Below are positions 1 to 58,400 of a DNA stretch of 64,000 bases, piece after piece. This DNA is from Mycteria americana (Eukaryota; Chordata; Aves; Ciconiiformes; Ciconiidae). Location: assembly GCF_035582795.1 (NCBI RefSeq), contig NC_134370.1, positions 48,409,501-48,473,500 of the forward strand, written 5' to 3'. A program made the position numbers and the translations under genes. Below the pieces are notes generated by a model, which did no database searches, had not been told where the DNA came from, and saw only the letters and a program-made list of their open reading frames with translations. The stretch's first letter is position 1. Every line of letters begins with the position of its first letter.

Positions 1-45918
<45,918 letters not shown>

Positions 45919-46072
45919 CCTCCTGTCCGCGGCCGAGGAGGGGAAGCAGGAGGAGGAAGGGGGCAGCGGGGGTGAGGTGGGCGGCGGCGGGAGCGAAGCG
46001 GCTCCGGCTCCGTCCTTCTCCGCCGACCTCCTACCGCAGCGCAGCGCCCAGTCTCGCGACGCCGCTGCCACC

Positions 46073-46082
46073 TCTCGCGAGA
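46073..46082. promoter_or_regulatory. TCTCGCGAGA element (BANP-type)
   Basis: Perfect 10-base palindrome TCTCGCGAGA, about 155 bases upstream of the NPTN start codon. This motif is known in vertebrate CpG-island promoters as the binding site of BANP (earlier linked to Kaiso) and binding is blocked by CpG methylation. A second, partial copy (TCTCGCGA) lies at 46052-46059, 21 bases away. Confidence 0.8.
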
Positions 46083-46088
46083 TTTGAC

Positions 46089-46103
46089 GGGGGCGGGGCG
46101 GGG
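46089..46103. promoter_or_regulatory. GC boxes (Sp/KLF type)
   Basis: Overlapping GGGCGGGGC-type sequences a few bases from the TCTCGCGAGA element; typical of TATA-less CpG-island promoters. Confidence 0.65.
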
Positions 46104-46172
46104 GGCGACGCGCGCGCGGCGCCGGGGGGGGGTGGGGTGTGTCACGCGTCACGCTGCCCGCCCCCCGCAGCT

Positions 46173-46181
46173 GCCATGTTG
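46173..46181 (+). promoter_or_regulatory. YY1-like site GCCATGTTG
   Basis: Exact match to the YY1 consensus GCCATNTTG. It contains an ATG on the plus strand that opens a 118-codon frame, so the same bases could serve as a binding site or a translation start. I favour the binding site. Confidence 0.5.
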
Positions 46182-46420
46182 CCGCCGTTCACCCCGGCCC
46201 GGCGACGGGCGGCCCCGACCTCTAGCCAGCGGCTTCACCCCCCCCGAGGCGCCGAGCTCCTGGGCCGGCGGGAAAAGAGGGGCACTACTGCAGCGGCGGG
46301 CTGCCCGGGCCTCGCGTCGGCGCTGGAGGCTCCGCTTGAGGCTGCGGTCACCTCAGGGAAGCTGCGGGCGGGAGAGTGGAGTCCCTCCTGCTGCCAGGAA
46401 AGCTGCGGCCTGAGGAGCGC

Positions 46421-49400
46421 CACATACCTCCTTGCTTTTATTCTCCGTGGGCTTAAAATACCGGCAGATGCAGGGCTAGGCAGTCCAACAGCTGGTAGTT
46501 TGGCTCCGGTCTTAATTGCAGGGGTGATTTAGGAGTTTTACATGCCATTCTGCAGGGGCCGTGGGCTGTCAGAGGAACGCAAAATACGTCCAAATAAACA
46601 TTTTCTCAATCACCCACCACTTACCAGCATTTTTCCCCCCAGGAGCCTTCTGTATGGAGTTTGTTCCGTGAAAGTGCTGCACTTTTATAAAAGTACAACA
46701 TGGCCAAATGAAATTTTGCAGTAAGTAATGAAGGGGGGGGGGGGGGGGGGAGGGAAGACATGCAGTCACGTTGTTGAGAAACCTCAGGGCAAGGGCTGCC
46801 TCGTCCTGTGTGTCTGCCTGATGTCTGGGACAAAGAGCCAGGTCGTGGTTAGGACCCACAGGCTGCCAGTGCATAAGACTACGCATTTATATGAAAAAAT
46901 AAAACAGTTAATGTGTTTTTTGATGTAGCTCGTTTTAATGATGTAGCTATTTAAGCCAGATATCTGACTGTGGGATGGCACAAACAGCTGGAGCCTGCTG
47001 CTGATGTGAGCTCATCATTCTATGCACACCCAAAGTGGGAAGATAAAAGAGTTGCAGGAGACCGTGGGACAGACCAGCAAAGAAGGATGCTAGAGAAAAA
47101 AAAAAAGCAGAAAAATCCCTCACAACCAGATTTTCTGCTTTCTGCAGTCTTCTGTTTCCAACCAAGAGGTCTCTGCAGGCATCAGTGTACCCACAACACG
47201 ATGGACTGGGGGAGTGGGTGCAGCACCTACTCGTCTTGTGGTGGTAACCTCCAAACCAGTCGTAATTCCTCGCACCATTCTACCACAGCAGCGAGAGCTT
47301 GTTTGACCAGGGCACAGGCTGCAGCGGCTGTACAGATCACGCCCTTGCTCCCCCTCTTCCCTCAAAGCAGCCGCTTGACTTTGCATCCCTCAGCCTTTAC
47401 CCTGGCCTGGTTATTCTCAGCTGATCATTAGCAAACAGACTCCGAGTCCTTTTATTGGTGGTGTGACTCAAAGACTGAAAAGAAGGCTTGGACACACCTT
47501 TTTCATGAAAACCCTACTGCTCTCTTGAAGCCAGTGAAATCGCTGCTCAAGTGCTTCAGGACTTTGATGATCATCATCCTGGGCTTAACGACTGCAGCTT
47601 CACAGGGCTGAGGTCACATGTGAGAAACATTTGGACATGTGCTAGTGCTGCACATAATCCTGGCTGCCCCTAACTCTCCAAGGATGCTGTGGCACTGGAT
47701 TTGATGTGCATCAGATATTCCACTGTGCTGTGCATCCTGTGCTGGAGAATTTCCATGGTGCATTTCCATGACTCACTATTTGTGCCAATTGAATCATCTG
47801 TGACACTACTATTTGTTTTCTTGCCACAGTGCAGCAACATCCTCTTTTTCCCTCTTTGTGGAACAGTTCTGACAGTAGCTCTTGCAAACCAGAAGGATTA
47901 GGCAAAAAGATTCAGAAATCAAGGTTTCACACAGCGGTGTCCTTTCTGCTTTTTGCATGCTGTTTTGCCTGCTCCAGAGGATTTTGCTATAACTCTCCTT
48001 TTTGCAAACACCCACTTGATATTAGGCCTTACCTACACTCGACTGTTTTCCAAGTTTGGAACTAGTTAGCGATGCACTTGCCTCTGAGCATGGTTTGTAT
48101 CTGCACAGTAATACTTGTTTCGTAACCATGGCAGCTCACAGTGACTCATGCTGCCAGAGGCCTGGGCCGAAGTTAGCAGAAGGCTTTTTTTTTCCCCCTC
48201 TGTAACCAGCTCAGCACACTGTTGTTTTGCTAGATCTTCTCCCCACAATTACATAACTCACCTATCATGTTTGCATTCCTCTGGCTCTGTCCTGGGGACA
48301 ACCCCAGGACACTCTGCCCTGCTTACCTCTGATTTAACCCCAGTGCATGCATTAGCCGGGAGTGAAGAGCTGTGGCTGCCAGGGTTTCCCTCGAAGGCTC
48401 TGATCGGAGATGGTTACCCAGAGCGGTTAACGAAGGTGCTGCACAGACTGAGCTAACCCGTGGGTTTGTGGTTGATGCAGAGGGGCTGTGAACATACAAT
48501 ACAAGAAACCAAAGCAGAAGATTGCCATAGCCAGAAGAGGACTGTGCTGATGGACCTGATCTGAAGCTTGCTGTTGCCTTCAGGAGTCTTTTGGGGGACA
48601 TAAACAGGGTTCCTACAGATCTCTAATATATATAGCAGGATCTATTCCTGCCATACTCATGTATCCAGCCATGGCTAGTATAGGGTAAAAACCTGTTGTT
48701 CTACCACACAGGAGTATATTCTCTTACAACAGGTTGCTCTTATAGTGGAGTTGTGGAGAAAAAAATAGGATTTGCCAGCACTGGATTCAACACAGTGGCT
48801 TGATAGTGAGGAAAGAGGTTTCTTACAAAAGCAGATTGAGCCTTGTGTAGGATGCTTGTGTGGGTATGGTGATTCCTGACCTCACAAGTGGCAGGGGGAA
48901 CTCAGATGTGTCAAAGTTTCCAAATACAGTAACTCAAAATGCCTGCATTTTCCCTTCGATCAAGATCCAACTTCTTTTCACCTGGGATATCTCAATTTTG
49001 ATTATTCTCTGATTATTCATTGGGACTTCAGCAAAAGCAGGACAGAAAATCTTGGATTCAAAACAAGAAAAGAGGAAGAAAAAACCCTTCATCATCAGCA
49101 AATTCAGTTTCAATTCTTCTCACATTGCAGAACAGCAAAGAGGCATCATCCTTTTTTCTGTATAATGTTTGAGCCCGTCTTCTTGCAACTGGAAGTGTTT
49201 AAGTGATCCCTGTTATTTCAATGTATTTATTGATATGCTTTGGCACTTGAAGAAAGCTTTGCCTCCAGAAATCTCACTTGTAGTCACCTTCATTTGAATC
49301 TATTATTGGCAAGTTAAAAATGTAGGGTAGAGCATGAAATGCTCGCTGACGTCTAGCAGTGAAACTCACCTATTGCAGCTGTTCTCAGGGCTGAGAAACG

Positions 49401-51259
49401 CTGAATAACATCGGTTAATACTTTGAGGGCGACATGCTAGGGAAAACACAGATCCATATCCAACAGACTCAAATCAGCTTGTGGACAGACACACACACGT
49501 GGTGTACTTGCAAACCAGAATGCCTTGGCAGTAAGACTGCCTTGTTAAGTGCATGATCAAGATAACATGCTATCTTCGTTTTGTGCGTGCGGGGGGGAGG
49601 TGAATGAGCAAACACAATGCAATACATGTGTGCATGTATATACATTATATAAGGCCAGCCAGACTCAAACTCCAGCTGCTGGCCCTCAGCAGTCCTTGCC
49701 TGCCTTGCAGTGTGGCAGAGGTGTGCAGCTCTGCAGCAAGCGGTACTGCTGGAGGGAAAGCATCCCAAGAGGTAGCTCTGGCCTTTGGGTTATACATATA
49801 ATTAATGTATTTTAATCTCCCCAAAGGCACAATAGCAGGCAGGGGAACACCATTAGCCTAATCAGATAACAGAATGAAGCCATCAAACAGAGGTGACACC
49901 CATCCCAGTGAGTCACCAGAAAGGCTCTCTGGCTCTTCGTACAGACAGGGGTGTGCTGCATAGGGGACTTCTTACAAGCTTTCAGTCTAAATAGCCAGAG
50001 AAAGATTGAACTGAAAAAGAAGTAGTGCTTTAAGGAATGAGAGGGAAAGGAAAAGCTCATGAAATAATAGAGAAACGGGCTTTCTGAAAAAAGAGGAAAG
50101 ACACTAGGGTAGTGATGAGAAGAGAATATAGATGTGCTTTCTTTTTTGCAGAAAGCTGGCTTTATGCATCTCAACCCCACTGGGTAATGGCACTTTGGTT
50201 ATTTCAAGCAATCTCCCATCCTCCTACATGTTCAAATGTTCCTGTCAGAACTGGTCAAAATGTTTTAACTGATTTTTTTTTTTTTCTGAGAAGAAATGTC
50301 TTTTCACACAAAACAAACATTGTGACAGAAAGAGTAATTTTGGTCAGAATGATTTGCAATGTAAACAAAGAGTCCAATGAGAAATATTGGCATATTTGAT
50401 TTCATCTTTGTTATGACAAAAATCTGAAGTTTGTCTAACCTTATTTTATGCAGAAAAGGAGCAAGAAGGACAAAAAGAAAGGAAAGTGCTTTTTTCCTCT
50501 CTCTGACCCAACCCCAAAGTTATTTCTCTCAATTGCAAATTTTTCATCCAGCTCAGCCATGCAGTAATGTTTTTCTCCACCCAATTTTTTAGGGAACCAG
50601 GTCCAATAGCTTAGTTCCCAATTACAAGACACAAAAGAGCTATTCCCTGACCTCATTATCCCAAGGAAAGGGATAATATTATCCTCCTGCTCTCGTTGGG
50701 AGCAGCTCCATCCAGCCACAGGCAGGATGCATGGGGACAGCCATGCTGCACCCCAACTTGCTCTTGCAGACTGTGGGTCCCAGCAAGAGGCCTCCAAGAA
50801 GGTACAGGGGAAAACCTGAACATGTGGAGCAATTTGCATGATGCAAAGGTGAAGTTGTGGATGATGCCGTCAGAAGTAGACGGCAGGTGGCACCCATGGA
50901 TTAGCACAGGGCTTGCTCAGGGTGAGCACAAGCCAGGCTAGGCAATGTCTGCAGCTAGGGCTTAGCTTCATCTCCTTGAAGAGGTAGAAGAGCAGGGAAA
51001 TGGAATGGACTGTTTTGATTGCATGCAGGGACATCTCTGTCTCGTGTGGGGTGGCCTGCGGCTATTCCGCACAGGCCACTCAGGCTATTCCCATCACATT
51101 TTGTTAGCTTGGCTTTGGTCAAGGGGTGCCCACAGCAAGCAGGAGTGTTGTGGCAGGGAGCAGCAAGAGCATTGCTCCCTAAGTGATGGGGAAGCAAGGG
51201 GGACACCATGGCTGGCAGGGAAGGACCAGCCCCAAGGTACCTGAGTAAGGACAGCAGGA
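46421..51259. other. Intergenic, no gene supported
   Basis: After the CpG island, composition falls back to ordinary levels. Open frames up to 153 codons lack family resemblance or splice context. One exon-like segment (48356-48435, plus strand) has fair splice sites but no partner in phase nearby, so I did not call it. Confidence 0.6.
46733..46750 (+). repeat. G18 homopolymer upstream of NPTN
   Basis: Eighteen consecutive G, about 0.8 kb upstream of the NPTN start codon; mirrors the G17 run on the other side of the promoter. Confidence 0.85.
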
Positions 51260-51480
51260 GGCAGCCAAGGTCAGCCACAAGTCCCAATCATCAGGCATGT
51301 TCACAGCAATAAGGTAGGCTTGAGATCAAGCTGAGAAATCAATCCACAGGTCAGGATCAATCCTGGTGAGGGCAACCAAGGTCAGACACAGACAGATGAT
51401 CCCTAGGCAGGTCCAAGGTGACAAAACACATGTGAGTTCAAGCTGGGAACTCAGCCTGGATCAGGATTCAGATCAACAGT
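51260..51480. repeat. Diverged tandem duplication, about 111-base unit
   Basis: Two adjacent units, the first beginning at 51260 with GGCAGCCAAGGTCAG and the second at 51371 with GGCAACCAAGGTCAG. Both continue with a similar order of blocks (AGGCA, CAAGCTG, TCAATCC or TCAGCC, then GGATCA). Visible by eye but substantially diverged. Confidence 0.6.
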
Positions 51481-54400
51481 GCCTATAGTTAGATACAAGC
51501 ATGGCTGGGGCTGAACTAGAGACCAGCACCCCAGGGGCATAGCTCAAACAAGGACTGAGGGCCCTGGGTTGAGCTTAAATGGGCTCCAAAGCCCATGGGC
51601 AGGTGTGGGTGGGAGTCCCAGGTGGGGCTGCTCAGTGCCGTTAGTGCCCCAGGACTTGTCACCCAGCCTGCAGGCATGGGTTGCTCAAAAGGTAGAAGAG
51701 CTTGTGGAATCCCCAAAGCACTGCATACTGTTTTTTACATCAAGGGACGCCTCAGTGAACCACGTGGTCCCTCATCTCCTCGTCAGGGCTGTATTTGGCC
51801 CTGCCACCCTGGCTCTCTGCTCTTCCCTCCTGGGCTTGTGGTTCCTGGTCCCAGCTCCCCCACGACGCGCGTCTCTTCCTAAAGGAGCACCCACATGCAG
51901 GCATCACTGTGGGGGTGCTCAAGCCTGGTTTCAGGGGGCTGGAGGCAGGCCAGTGACCCACATGTTGATGGCAGCTGTGCTATCATGGCTTCGCATCGAC
52001 TGCAGTCCTCTCACTGCCTCCCCCTGGGTCCCAGCCGCATGCAGCCAACCAGGCAGAAATGCCGATACGTTTGACTAAACGCTGATGATTAAAATGAAAT
52101 GAAGGCGATCAGGCTTGGATCATTGGGGGGACGACAGAGGGAACAGCCTGGCCAGGAGTTCATTACCGAGCTAACAGACAACAGCCTGTGGCAGCACAGA
52201 TCGCTCATGATGGTGGGCAGTGGGGGGACTGCACGTGTCGCACGTGCTGGTTATCACATCATACATGACATTTATTTTCAGCATCCCCTCCAGGCCAGCC
52301 TTTACCAGCTAAATCAAAATTAAAGGTATTAGCCAGCCTTTACAGTAGGGTAAATGATACAATTGGCTCAGCTCAACCTATTTTCCTAGTCCTGTGTGAT
52401 GCAGGTCAGATTAGACATGTACTTTTTTCTAGCCTTAATGGGTCTCTTGGCTTCCTCTGGTCAGGCTTTCTGAGATGGGGCTGTCTGGGCTGGCCTGGGG
52501 CGCATTTATTTTAGCCACTGATGCAACAGTTTAATAAAAGTGATTCAATGAAACCTGAGGCTCCCTTCTCCCTTGAGAGTATGGCACCTAAAATAAATAC
52601 CAGTCATGAGAAAGAATCGGGTCCAGCCTTGAGGGCACTAACAGGTTTTAGTGGCCTTGAGCAGCCTGACCTGCGACCTCCACCCACACACTCTCTGCCC
52701 ATTGCTCCAGGAGCCCCATATAAGCTCAGAGTTGCTCTTGGTTTGAGCTGCAGTGTGGGTGAGTCTGTCCTGGCTTGGGCTCCCAGACTGGCCTTTCTGG
52801 GATGGGATCTAGATGTCTCTTGTAGGTAGCCCTGTCTTCTGTCTTGCTGCTCCTGGATGGATGCCCAACCCAGGCATCTTCCCTGGGGCTGCTTTGATCC
52901 TGCAGGATGCTCCCTATTGGTGAGGTCCCTGCCTGTGCTGTGGTCACCTTTGTCTCTTGGTTCAATCCTACTGCTGTTGCTCACTAGCACTTAGGGAAGG
53001 CAGTGGGTCTGTTGTCATGGGTTCAAAGGCCAGCTTTTCTTCTGCATGGGCACCCCTTGGTGTGATGTCTGGGAGGCTGTCAGTAGCCTCAACCCTTGTG
53101 TCTGAGACAGGAGCTATTCCTTGAACTTGACTTTTTGCCTAAGCAATGAATGTGCTGGTGGCTGAAATGGGGGTTTGCATGTTCCCTCCTAGCAGGCAGA
53201 GGGGACATGCCAGGTCTCTTGGTCTGCCAGCTATGCCCCCCAATATAACTGCCCATGGATGCCCTGTGTGGTGCAAGGGGCCTATTGTGCCCCTTTTCCT
53301 GGAGGTGGGAGCTTGGGGTCCCCATCTCAGCAAGCATGGGCTCACCTGGTGGGACTCCAAGGCATCGTTGGGACAACGAAAAGGCGTGTTTTCATGACAC
53401 ATCTGGCTGCTCTTCCCTGGGAGCTGGAAAAGTAGGAATGGTGTATGAGCAGCTGAAGACCTTCCAGAAACTCATGTGTGATACACAATCCAGATCCAGA
53501 AACCTCCTCCCAGATTATGTGGGATAGCAAAAGTCCCTGAGTGAACTGGAGTAAAGTATCTGTTTATAACGTTCAAGAACTGTATTCAGGGCTGGGGCTG
53601 TGTTGGTCAGGGCCGTGCCCTGCTAAGGCCTGGAAATGAGATAAAAGGGGAGAATCAGGGGTTTCTCATAGAGATTTTAGGCTGTGTTTGTTGGGGATAA
53701 TGTTTGGGCTTCAGACATTTTGCACCTTTGAGAAACAAAAGCTACTGAGGAAGCTGTGGCAGAGAGGGATGGGAAAAGCTTCTGGATGCAAATGCAAAAG
53801 AAAAGTAATTTCTGAGCAGAAGAATTTTTTATCAATAGGAAAAAATGAACAATAAGGAATAGCAGTGAGTGACCATGGGCTTAGCTGAATATCTTCAGTA
53901 TCTCACCTACCAAAGCTCAGTGGAGTGTCAATAGGGGAGCTTTAATTGATGGCAAACATTATGGCTGGTACAGAATTAGAGATGCTCCAGACTGAGCAGG
54001 GAGGACTTTCATAGCAGTGAACAGATGAGCATTGTGAAATATGACAATGATTCTTCAGGAATTTCTGGGTTAGATTGCAGTAAAATTGCAGCAAAAAGCA
54101 ATTTTGCTTTAATCAACTATATAACAAAGCCCCAACGTAGTAAAGAGCAGAAGGCATCAGAAGATAGGAAATTGTCAGCATTGCTGGAGCTGAAAGATAA
54201 GATTGTACTCCCTACAGCTACACTAAAAGAAGATAAATTATCCATGGGGCAATTCAGAAAGAAAATAATGTACAATTAAAGCTGTTTGAATTACAGTTTT
54301 AGGGAAGCATGGGTGGAGGAAAAAGCCAGTTTCAGTGGAAAGTCTGAAACCTCCTTCCCATGTGCTTTTAATAAGCTGAACTAGTTTTGGAAAAAAAGAT

Positions 54401-55344
54401 GATAAACTGGGCAGGGCAACCCCTAAAGAAGAGCAAAGGATGTGTTAAAAGGGACCTTGTAGAGAGATGCTGAGCCTGGGGGATGTATGCATGGAAAGTG
54501 AACTGGCTCTGAGCTTGCCAGGAGCAAGAAGCAGGTCTGGGAAAGACTGAAGAGTGGCAGGAAGGCTGGAAATCTCATCTCCGGAGGTCCTTGCCAGCAG
54601 TCCTGGCTGGTTTGCCTCTCAAAGCCTGTGGTTGGGTGGGTGGTGGAGGACGGCTGTGTTCTGGCAAGGCTGGGGTGCTAGGAGCTTGTGCAGCTGTGAC
54701 CAGGAGCATCTCTTCACCCTCCATCCCCTCCCCAGGGTCTCCAGGCTCCAGCACACAGTGTTGTATCCTGTGATGCTGGTGGCCTTTGGGAATGGTTTCC
54801 AAACTTCAGATAAACCTCGGTCCCGAAGCCATGTGGTTTCCAGAAAAAGCAGATGAGGAAGGTGTAGAGGTATGTGGTTATTTCAGGTTTCTGCTGACAT
54901 CTGCCCTTCTTCGGGCTTGATTTGAGCACAGCACAAACAAACCACAGGGTAAAGGTTAAAAAAAAAAAAAAGCTGCTAGAGGAATGTGTTTGCATGAGCT
55001 CAAATAACTGTCCTGAAGCTACCTGTATTCCTGATGGGGCTTTTTGCTTGGGTCAGGCAGGGCAGGTAGGACCTGTGGCTGCATCCCCAGGTGGGTCCTG
55101 CTGCACGTCAAGGGGGTCCATGCTGCAAACCTCCCCCGAGGCCCATCAAGTTGCTGCAAAAGTGTGGGGGAACAAACAGCTGATCTTCAGTTTGTTGTGA
55201 CAATGTCTTTGCCTGGCTTTGTGAGTGGGAATCTCCTTGTGGGACTGTTCTTAAGCAGGTGACAGGATATTTGGGAGAAAGTTGGTGTATCCCGTGCTGC
55301 AAGATCCCCTAAAAAGCTGATGGTTCCTCTTGCCGTCCCACCAG
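51481..55344. other. Intergenic or upstream region of the candidate gene
   Basis: No supportable coding exon. A possible exon-like segment lies at 52874-52919 (good acceptor cccaacccag, donor GTGAGG). If the plus-strand candidate gene downstream is real, its 5' exons should lie here or further left. Confidence 0.5.
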
Positions 55345-55408
55345 CCACCTGTTGAGGGGGCTCAGCTCCAAACAGATGGTGGTGGGGAGGACCGCGATGG
55401 GGATAATG
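55345..55408 (+). CDS. Candidate gene, exon-like segment 1
   Basis: 64 bases, phase 0 to 1, between cccaccag and G|GTGTGA. Encodes PPVEGAQLQTDGGGED and a further acidic/glycine stretch; looks like a flexible linker. Its end phase fits the next segment (111-base intron). Confidence 0.3.
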
Positions 55409-58400
55409 GTGTGAACGCGGCATCTTGTTCATGATACATTTGACACGTTGCCATGGGACAGCTGCAATTTATAAGCCTAAAGCATCAGCTGCAGACAAGC
55501 TTCATGGTGACTTCTGCAGTTGCTGTACTCCCTTCCTTGCTGGCAGCTCTCTTGGAGGAGGAGGAGGATGATGGTGCTGAGATGGAGGAGCTGCTTTGGG
55601 AAGGGCTTTTCTTGGAAAAAGCTCTGTTCTGTGCAGCACAGGGTGGGCTCCAAAAATGTGTGGGTGAGTCTGGAAATGTGGTGCACTAGCGCTTGGCTTC
55701 CTGGAATAAGCTGCTCTGGGAGCAGCAGCGTGGGGGTTATTCCCTCTCAAGGCTTCATTTTCCTTCAGATCATCCCTTTCCCACTGCTGTAATAATTCCT
55801 TCTCCCGCATGACCTCTTAGGAAAGCTGTGGCACAGATTATGGCTAGGATGGAGCAGCTGATGGGCAGCCAGGACATGTGCTGCCTCGCCAGCTGGCTGC
55901 CACCTCGGGCTGTGTGCGTTGCTCTGACTGCTGCTGAATTTCTACTCAAGCTGGTAGGTACCAAACCATCCCTTAGGCTTTGACCTCATTTCAGACTTAG
56001 GTAAAGTTTGCTAGTGCATTCCTGGGGAGAAGAGGGACAGCCAGCAATGTGATCAGCACTTAGTTTCCCTAGGAAACTGGGCTTAAAAGGGATATTTGGT
56101 ATATCTAACAGGAGGGACACTAATGGCATCATGGTCCCTTTACTTTAGGGATGCTGCTGTGCTGTGGAGGTTTTTGCTGGAGCGGTGGGGATGCTGTGCA
56201 GGAGAGGTCTGGGCTGCGTGTCTGTCTGCAGGCTGACAGCAGTCTCTGCCTTAGGAGCTTGTGCAGCAGATGGTGAGCAATGACCAGGTGGTGGAGGCTG
56301 CCAAGCGATATCTGCTGCCCATGGCTCTGCCAGGTCCTGCACAGTCTCTGGTGGGTGTCTCCCAGGCAGGAGCAGAGGTCCAAAGAGTATTAGGATGTAA
56401 TGCAGCCTCAGAGTCCCCACTGGTTAGATCAAGTCAGCCCCATGGCTGATTAAGGTTATATTTTGTGGGGGAATAGCATAAAGCTTTGCATTAGCTCAGT
56501 CGTGCCCTGCTATAAGGTTTGGCCAACTTCACGTACCTTGTAATTGTAAATAGAAGTGCTGAGTCAACCATTAAGAGTTTGCATTAAGAGTCTGCACCGC
56601 TTTTGGGCAAACCTGGTGCTTGTGTGCGCATAAATTGTGAGCGGCACGTATTCTTTGCAGCATATCTTGTGTGCAAGCAGGTTGAGTACCTAATGGCCCA
56701 GGCAGATCTGTTTTCTGTGTGTGGTTTGTTCTTCACCGGTGCATGATCTTTTGAAGTTCTGCATGGCTGGACTGTGGCATCACCGCTTTCCTTGGGACAT
56801 GGTGATCCTGTCCTGTGGTGCTGCAGCTCCACTTTGGCACTGCTCAGGTATTTATTCCGCTTGATTTCCCTTGCATGTGCACTTGAGGTTGACTGCTGTT
56901 GCTGCTGTGCTGCCTACATGGAGTTTGCTTATTGTTGCAATGTGGGTTTTTGAGTTTATTGAAGAAAACACCTTAAGGAAAGGCTTTAGAGATAAAACTT
57001 ACTTTTTTTTTTTCAAGTCATGAATTCATGAAAGCCATAATGAAAGTAATCTTGCAGAGGTGTTACTGGGGAAAAGAAAAGCCTTGTGATTTTTCTCTGA
57101 TAAGAAAACACCTTACTAATATTTACAGATAGCTAGCCTGCTCTGAACTGAATTAATTTCCTGGGAGATCAAAATGCAGTATATGCTTTGTAACTGAACC
57201 AGAAAACCCTGTGCTCCTGTCTGCTTTTCTGTGAACAGGCAATTTGTCTGGTGTGGTTGGGAGACAGAGCCCACGATGCAGTGATGATGGTTACAGGGAC
57301 ACCAGGTAAACGTGTGTCATGGTTTAACCCCAGCCAGCAACTAAGCACCGCGCAGCCGCTCGCTCACTCCCCCCCAGTGGGATGGGGAAGAAAATCAGAA
57401 GGGTAAAAGTGAGAAAACTCATGGGTTGAGATAAGAACAGTTTAATAGGTAAAGCAAAAGCCACACACACAAGCAAAGCAAAGCAAGGAATTCATTCACT
57501 ACTTCCCATGGCAGGCAGGTGTTCAGCCATCTCCAGGAAAGCAGGGCTCCATCATGTGTAATGGTTACTTGGGAAGACAAATGCCATCACTCTGAATGTC
57601 CCCCCCTTCCTCCTTCTTCCCCAGCTTTATATACTGAGCATGACATCATATGGTATGGAATAGCCCTGTGGCCAGTTTGGATCAACTGTCTTGGCTGTGT
57701 CCCCTCCCAACTTCTTGTGTGCCTGGCAGAGCATAGGAAGCTGAAAAGTCCTTGACTAGTATAAACATTACTTAGCAACAACTAAAGCATCACTGTGTTA
57801 TCAACACTGTTTTCAGCACAAATCCAAAACATAGCCCCATACTAGCTACTATAAAGAAAACTAACTCTATCCCAGCCAAAACCAGCACATTGTGCTTGCT
57901 AGGGATGATGGCAAGCAGGTAGGAGGTGGCCATGTGGCAGTGTTTGGAAAGCTGCATCTGGTTGCTGTCATCAGAAAGCAATGAAAGCTGTGTGGGTTAA
58001 AGGAAGGATCCATCAGGTAGGAGAGGGAAATGCATGGATGTGACCTTTGAGACATCCCTACTGTGAAATTCCTCCTGCCTCTGTGATGCGAAATGTGGGA
58101 GGGAGCTGCCAGTGCTATGGGACCTTCACTCCATGTCAGGGTGGAGTCTGCAGCCCCCCATTTCTGCTCCCACCTCTGGCTCAGCCTATATTAAAGAGAA
58201 CATATGGCAGGACCTGGGCTGGGCTGTCTGGTGGTCCCAATCACTTGCAGGACAGGGAGATGTATTTTGCAAAGCTGCTGGTGCTGGACTTGGGGCATTT
58301 CTCTGACCTCATGTTTTGCAGGTGCAATGCTCTTGCCTGCTCCCTTCCAGGCTGGCACCCACAGCCCAGCTAGAGGAAGACTGGGGGACAGGCCTTGGCT

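Noticed and set aside
48356..48435. Exon-like segment encoding GSEELWLPGFPSKALIG
   Set aside because: Fair splice sites but isolated, 7 kb from any partner; not enough to call.
51569..52078. 169-codon plus-strand open frame
   Set aside because: No family resemblance, no splice or promoter context, Trp/Pro/Cys-rich composition typical of chance frames in GC-rich DNA.
52874..52919. Exon-like segment encoding IFPGAALILQDAPY
   Set aside because: 46 bases only; a chance match to splice borders cannot be excluded.
54025..54279. 84-codon plus-strand frame, Lys/Ser-rich
   Set aside because: Could be an old retroposed fragment but I recognise no family and see no flanking signals.
58185..58230. Separate exon-like segment encoding AYIKENIWQDLGW
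   Set aside because: Would be followed by a 20-base intron before the segment at 58251; at most it is part of the same exon.
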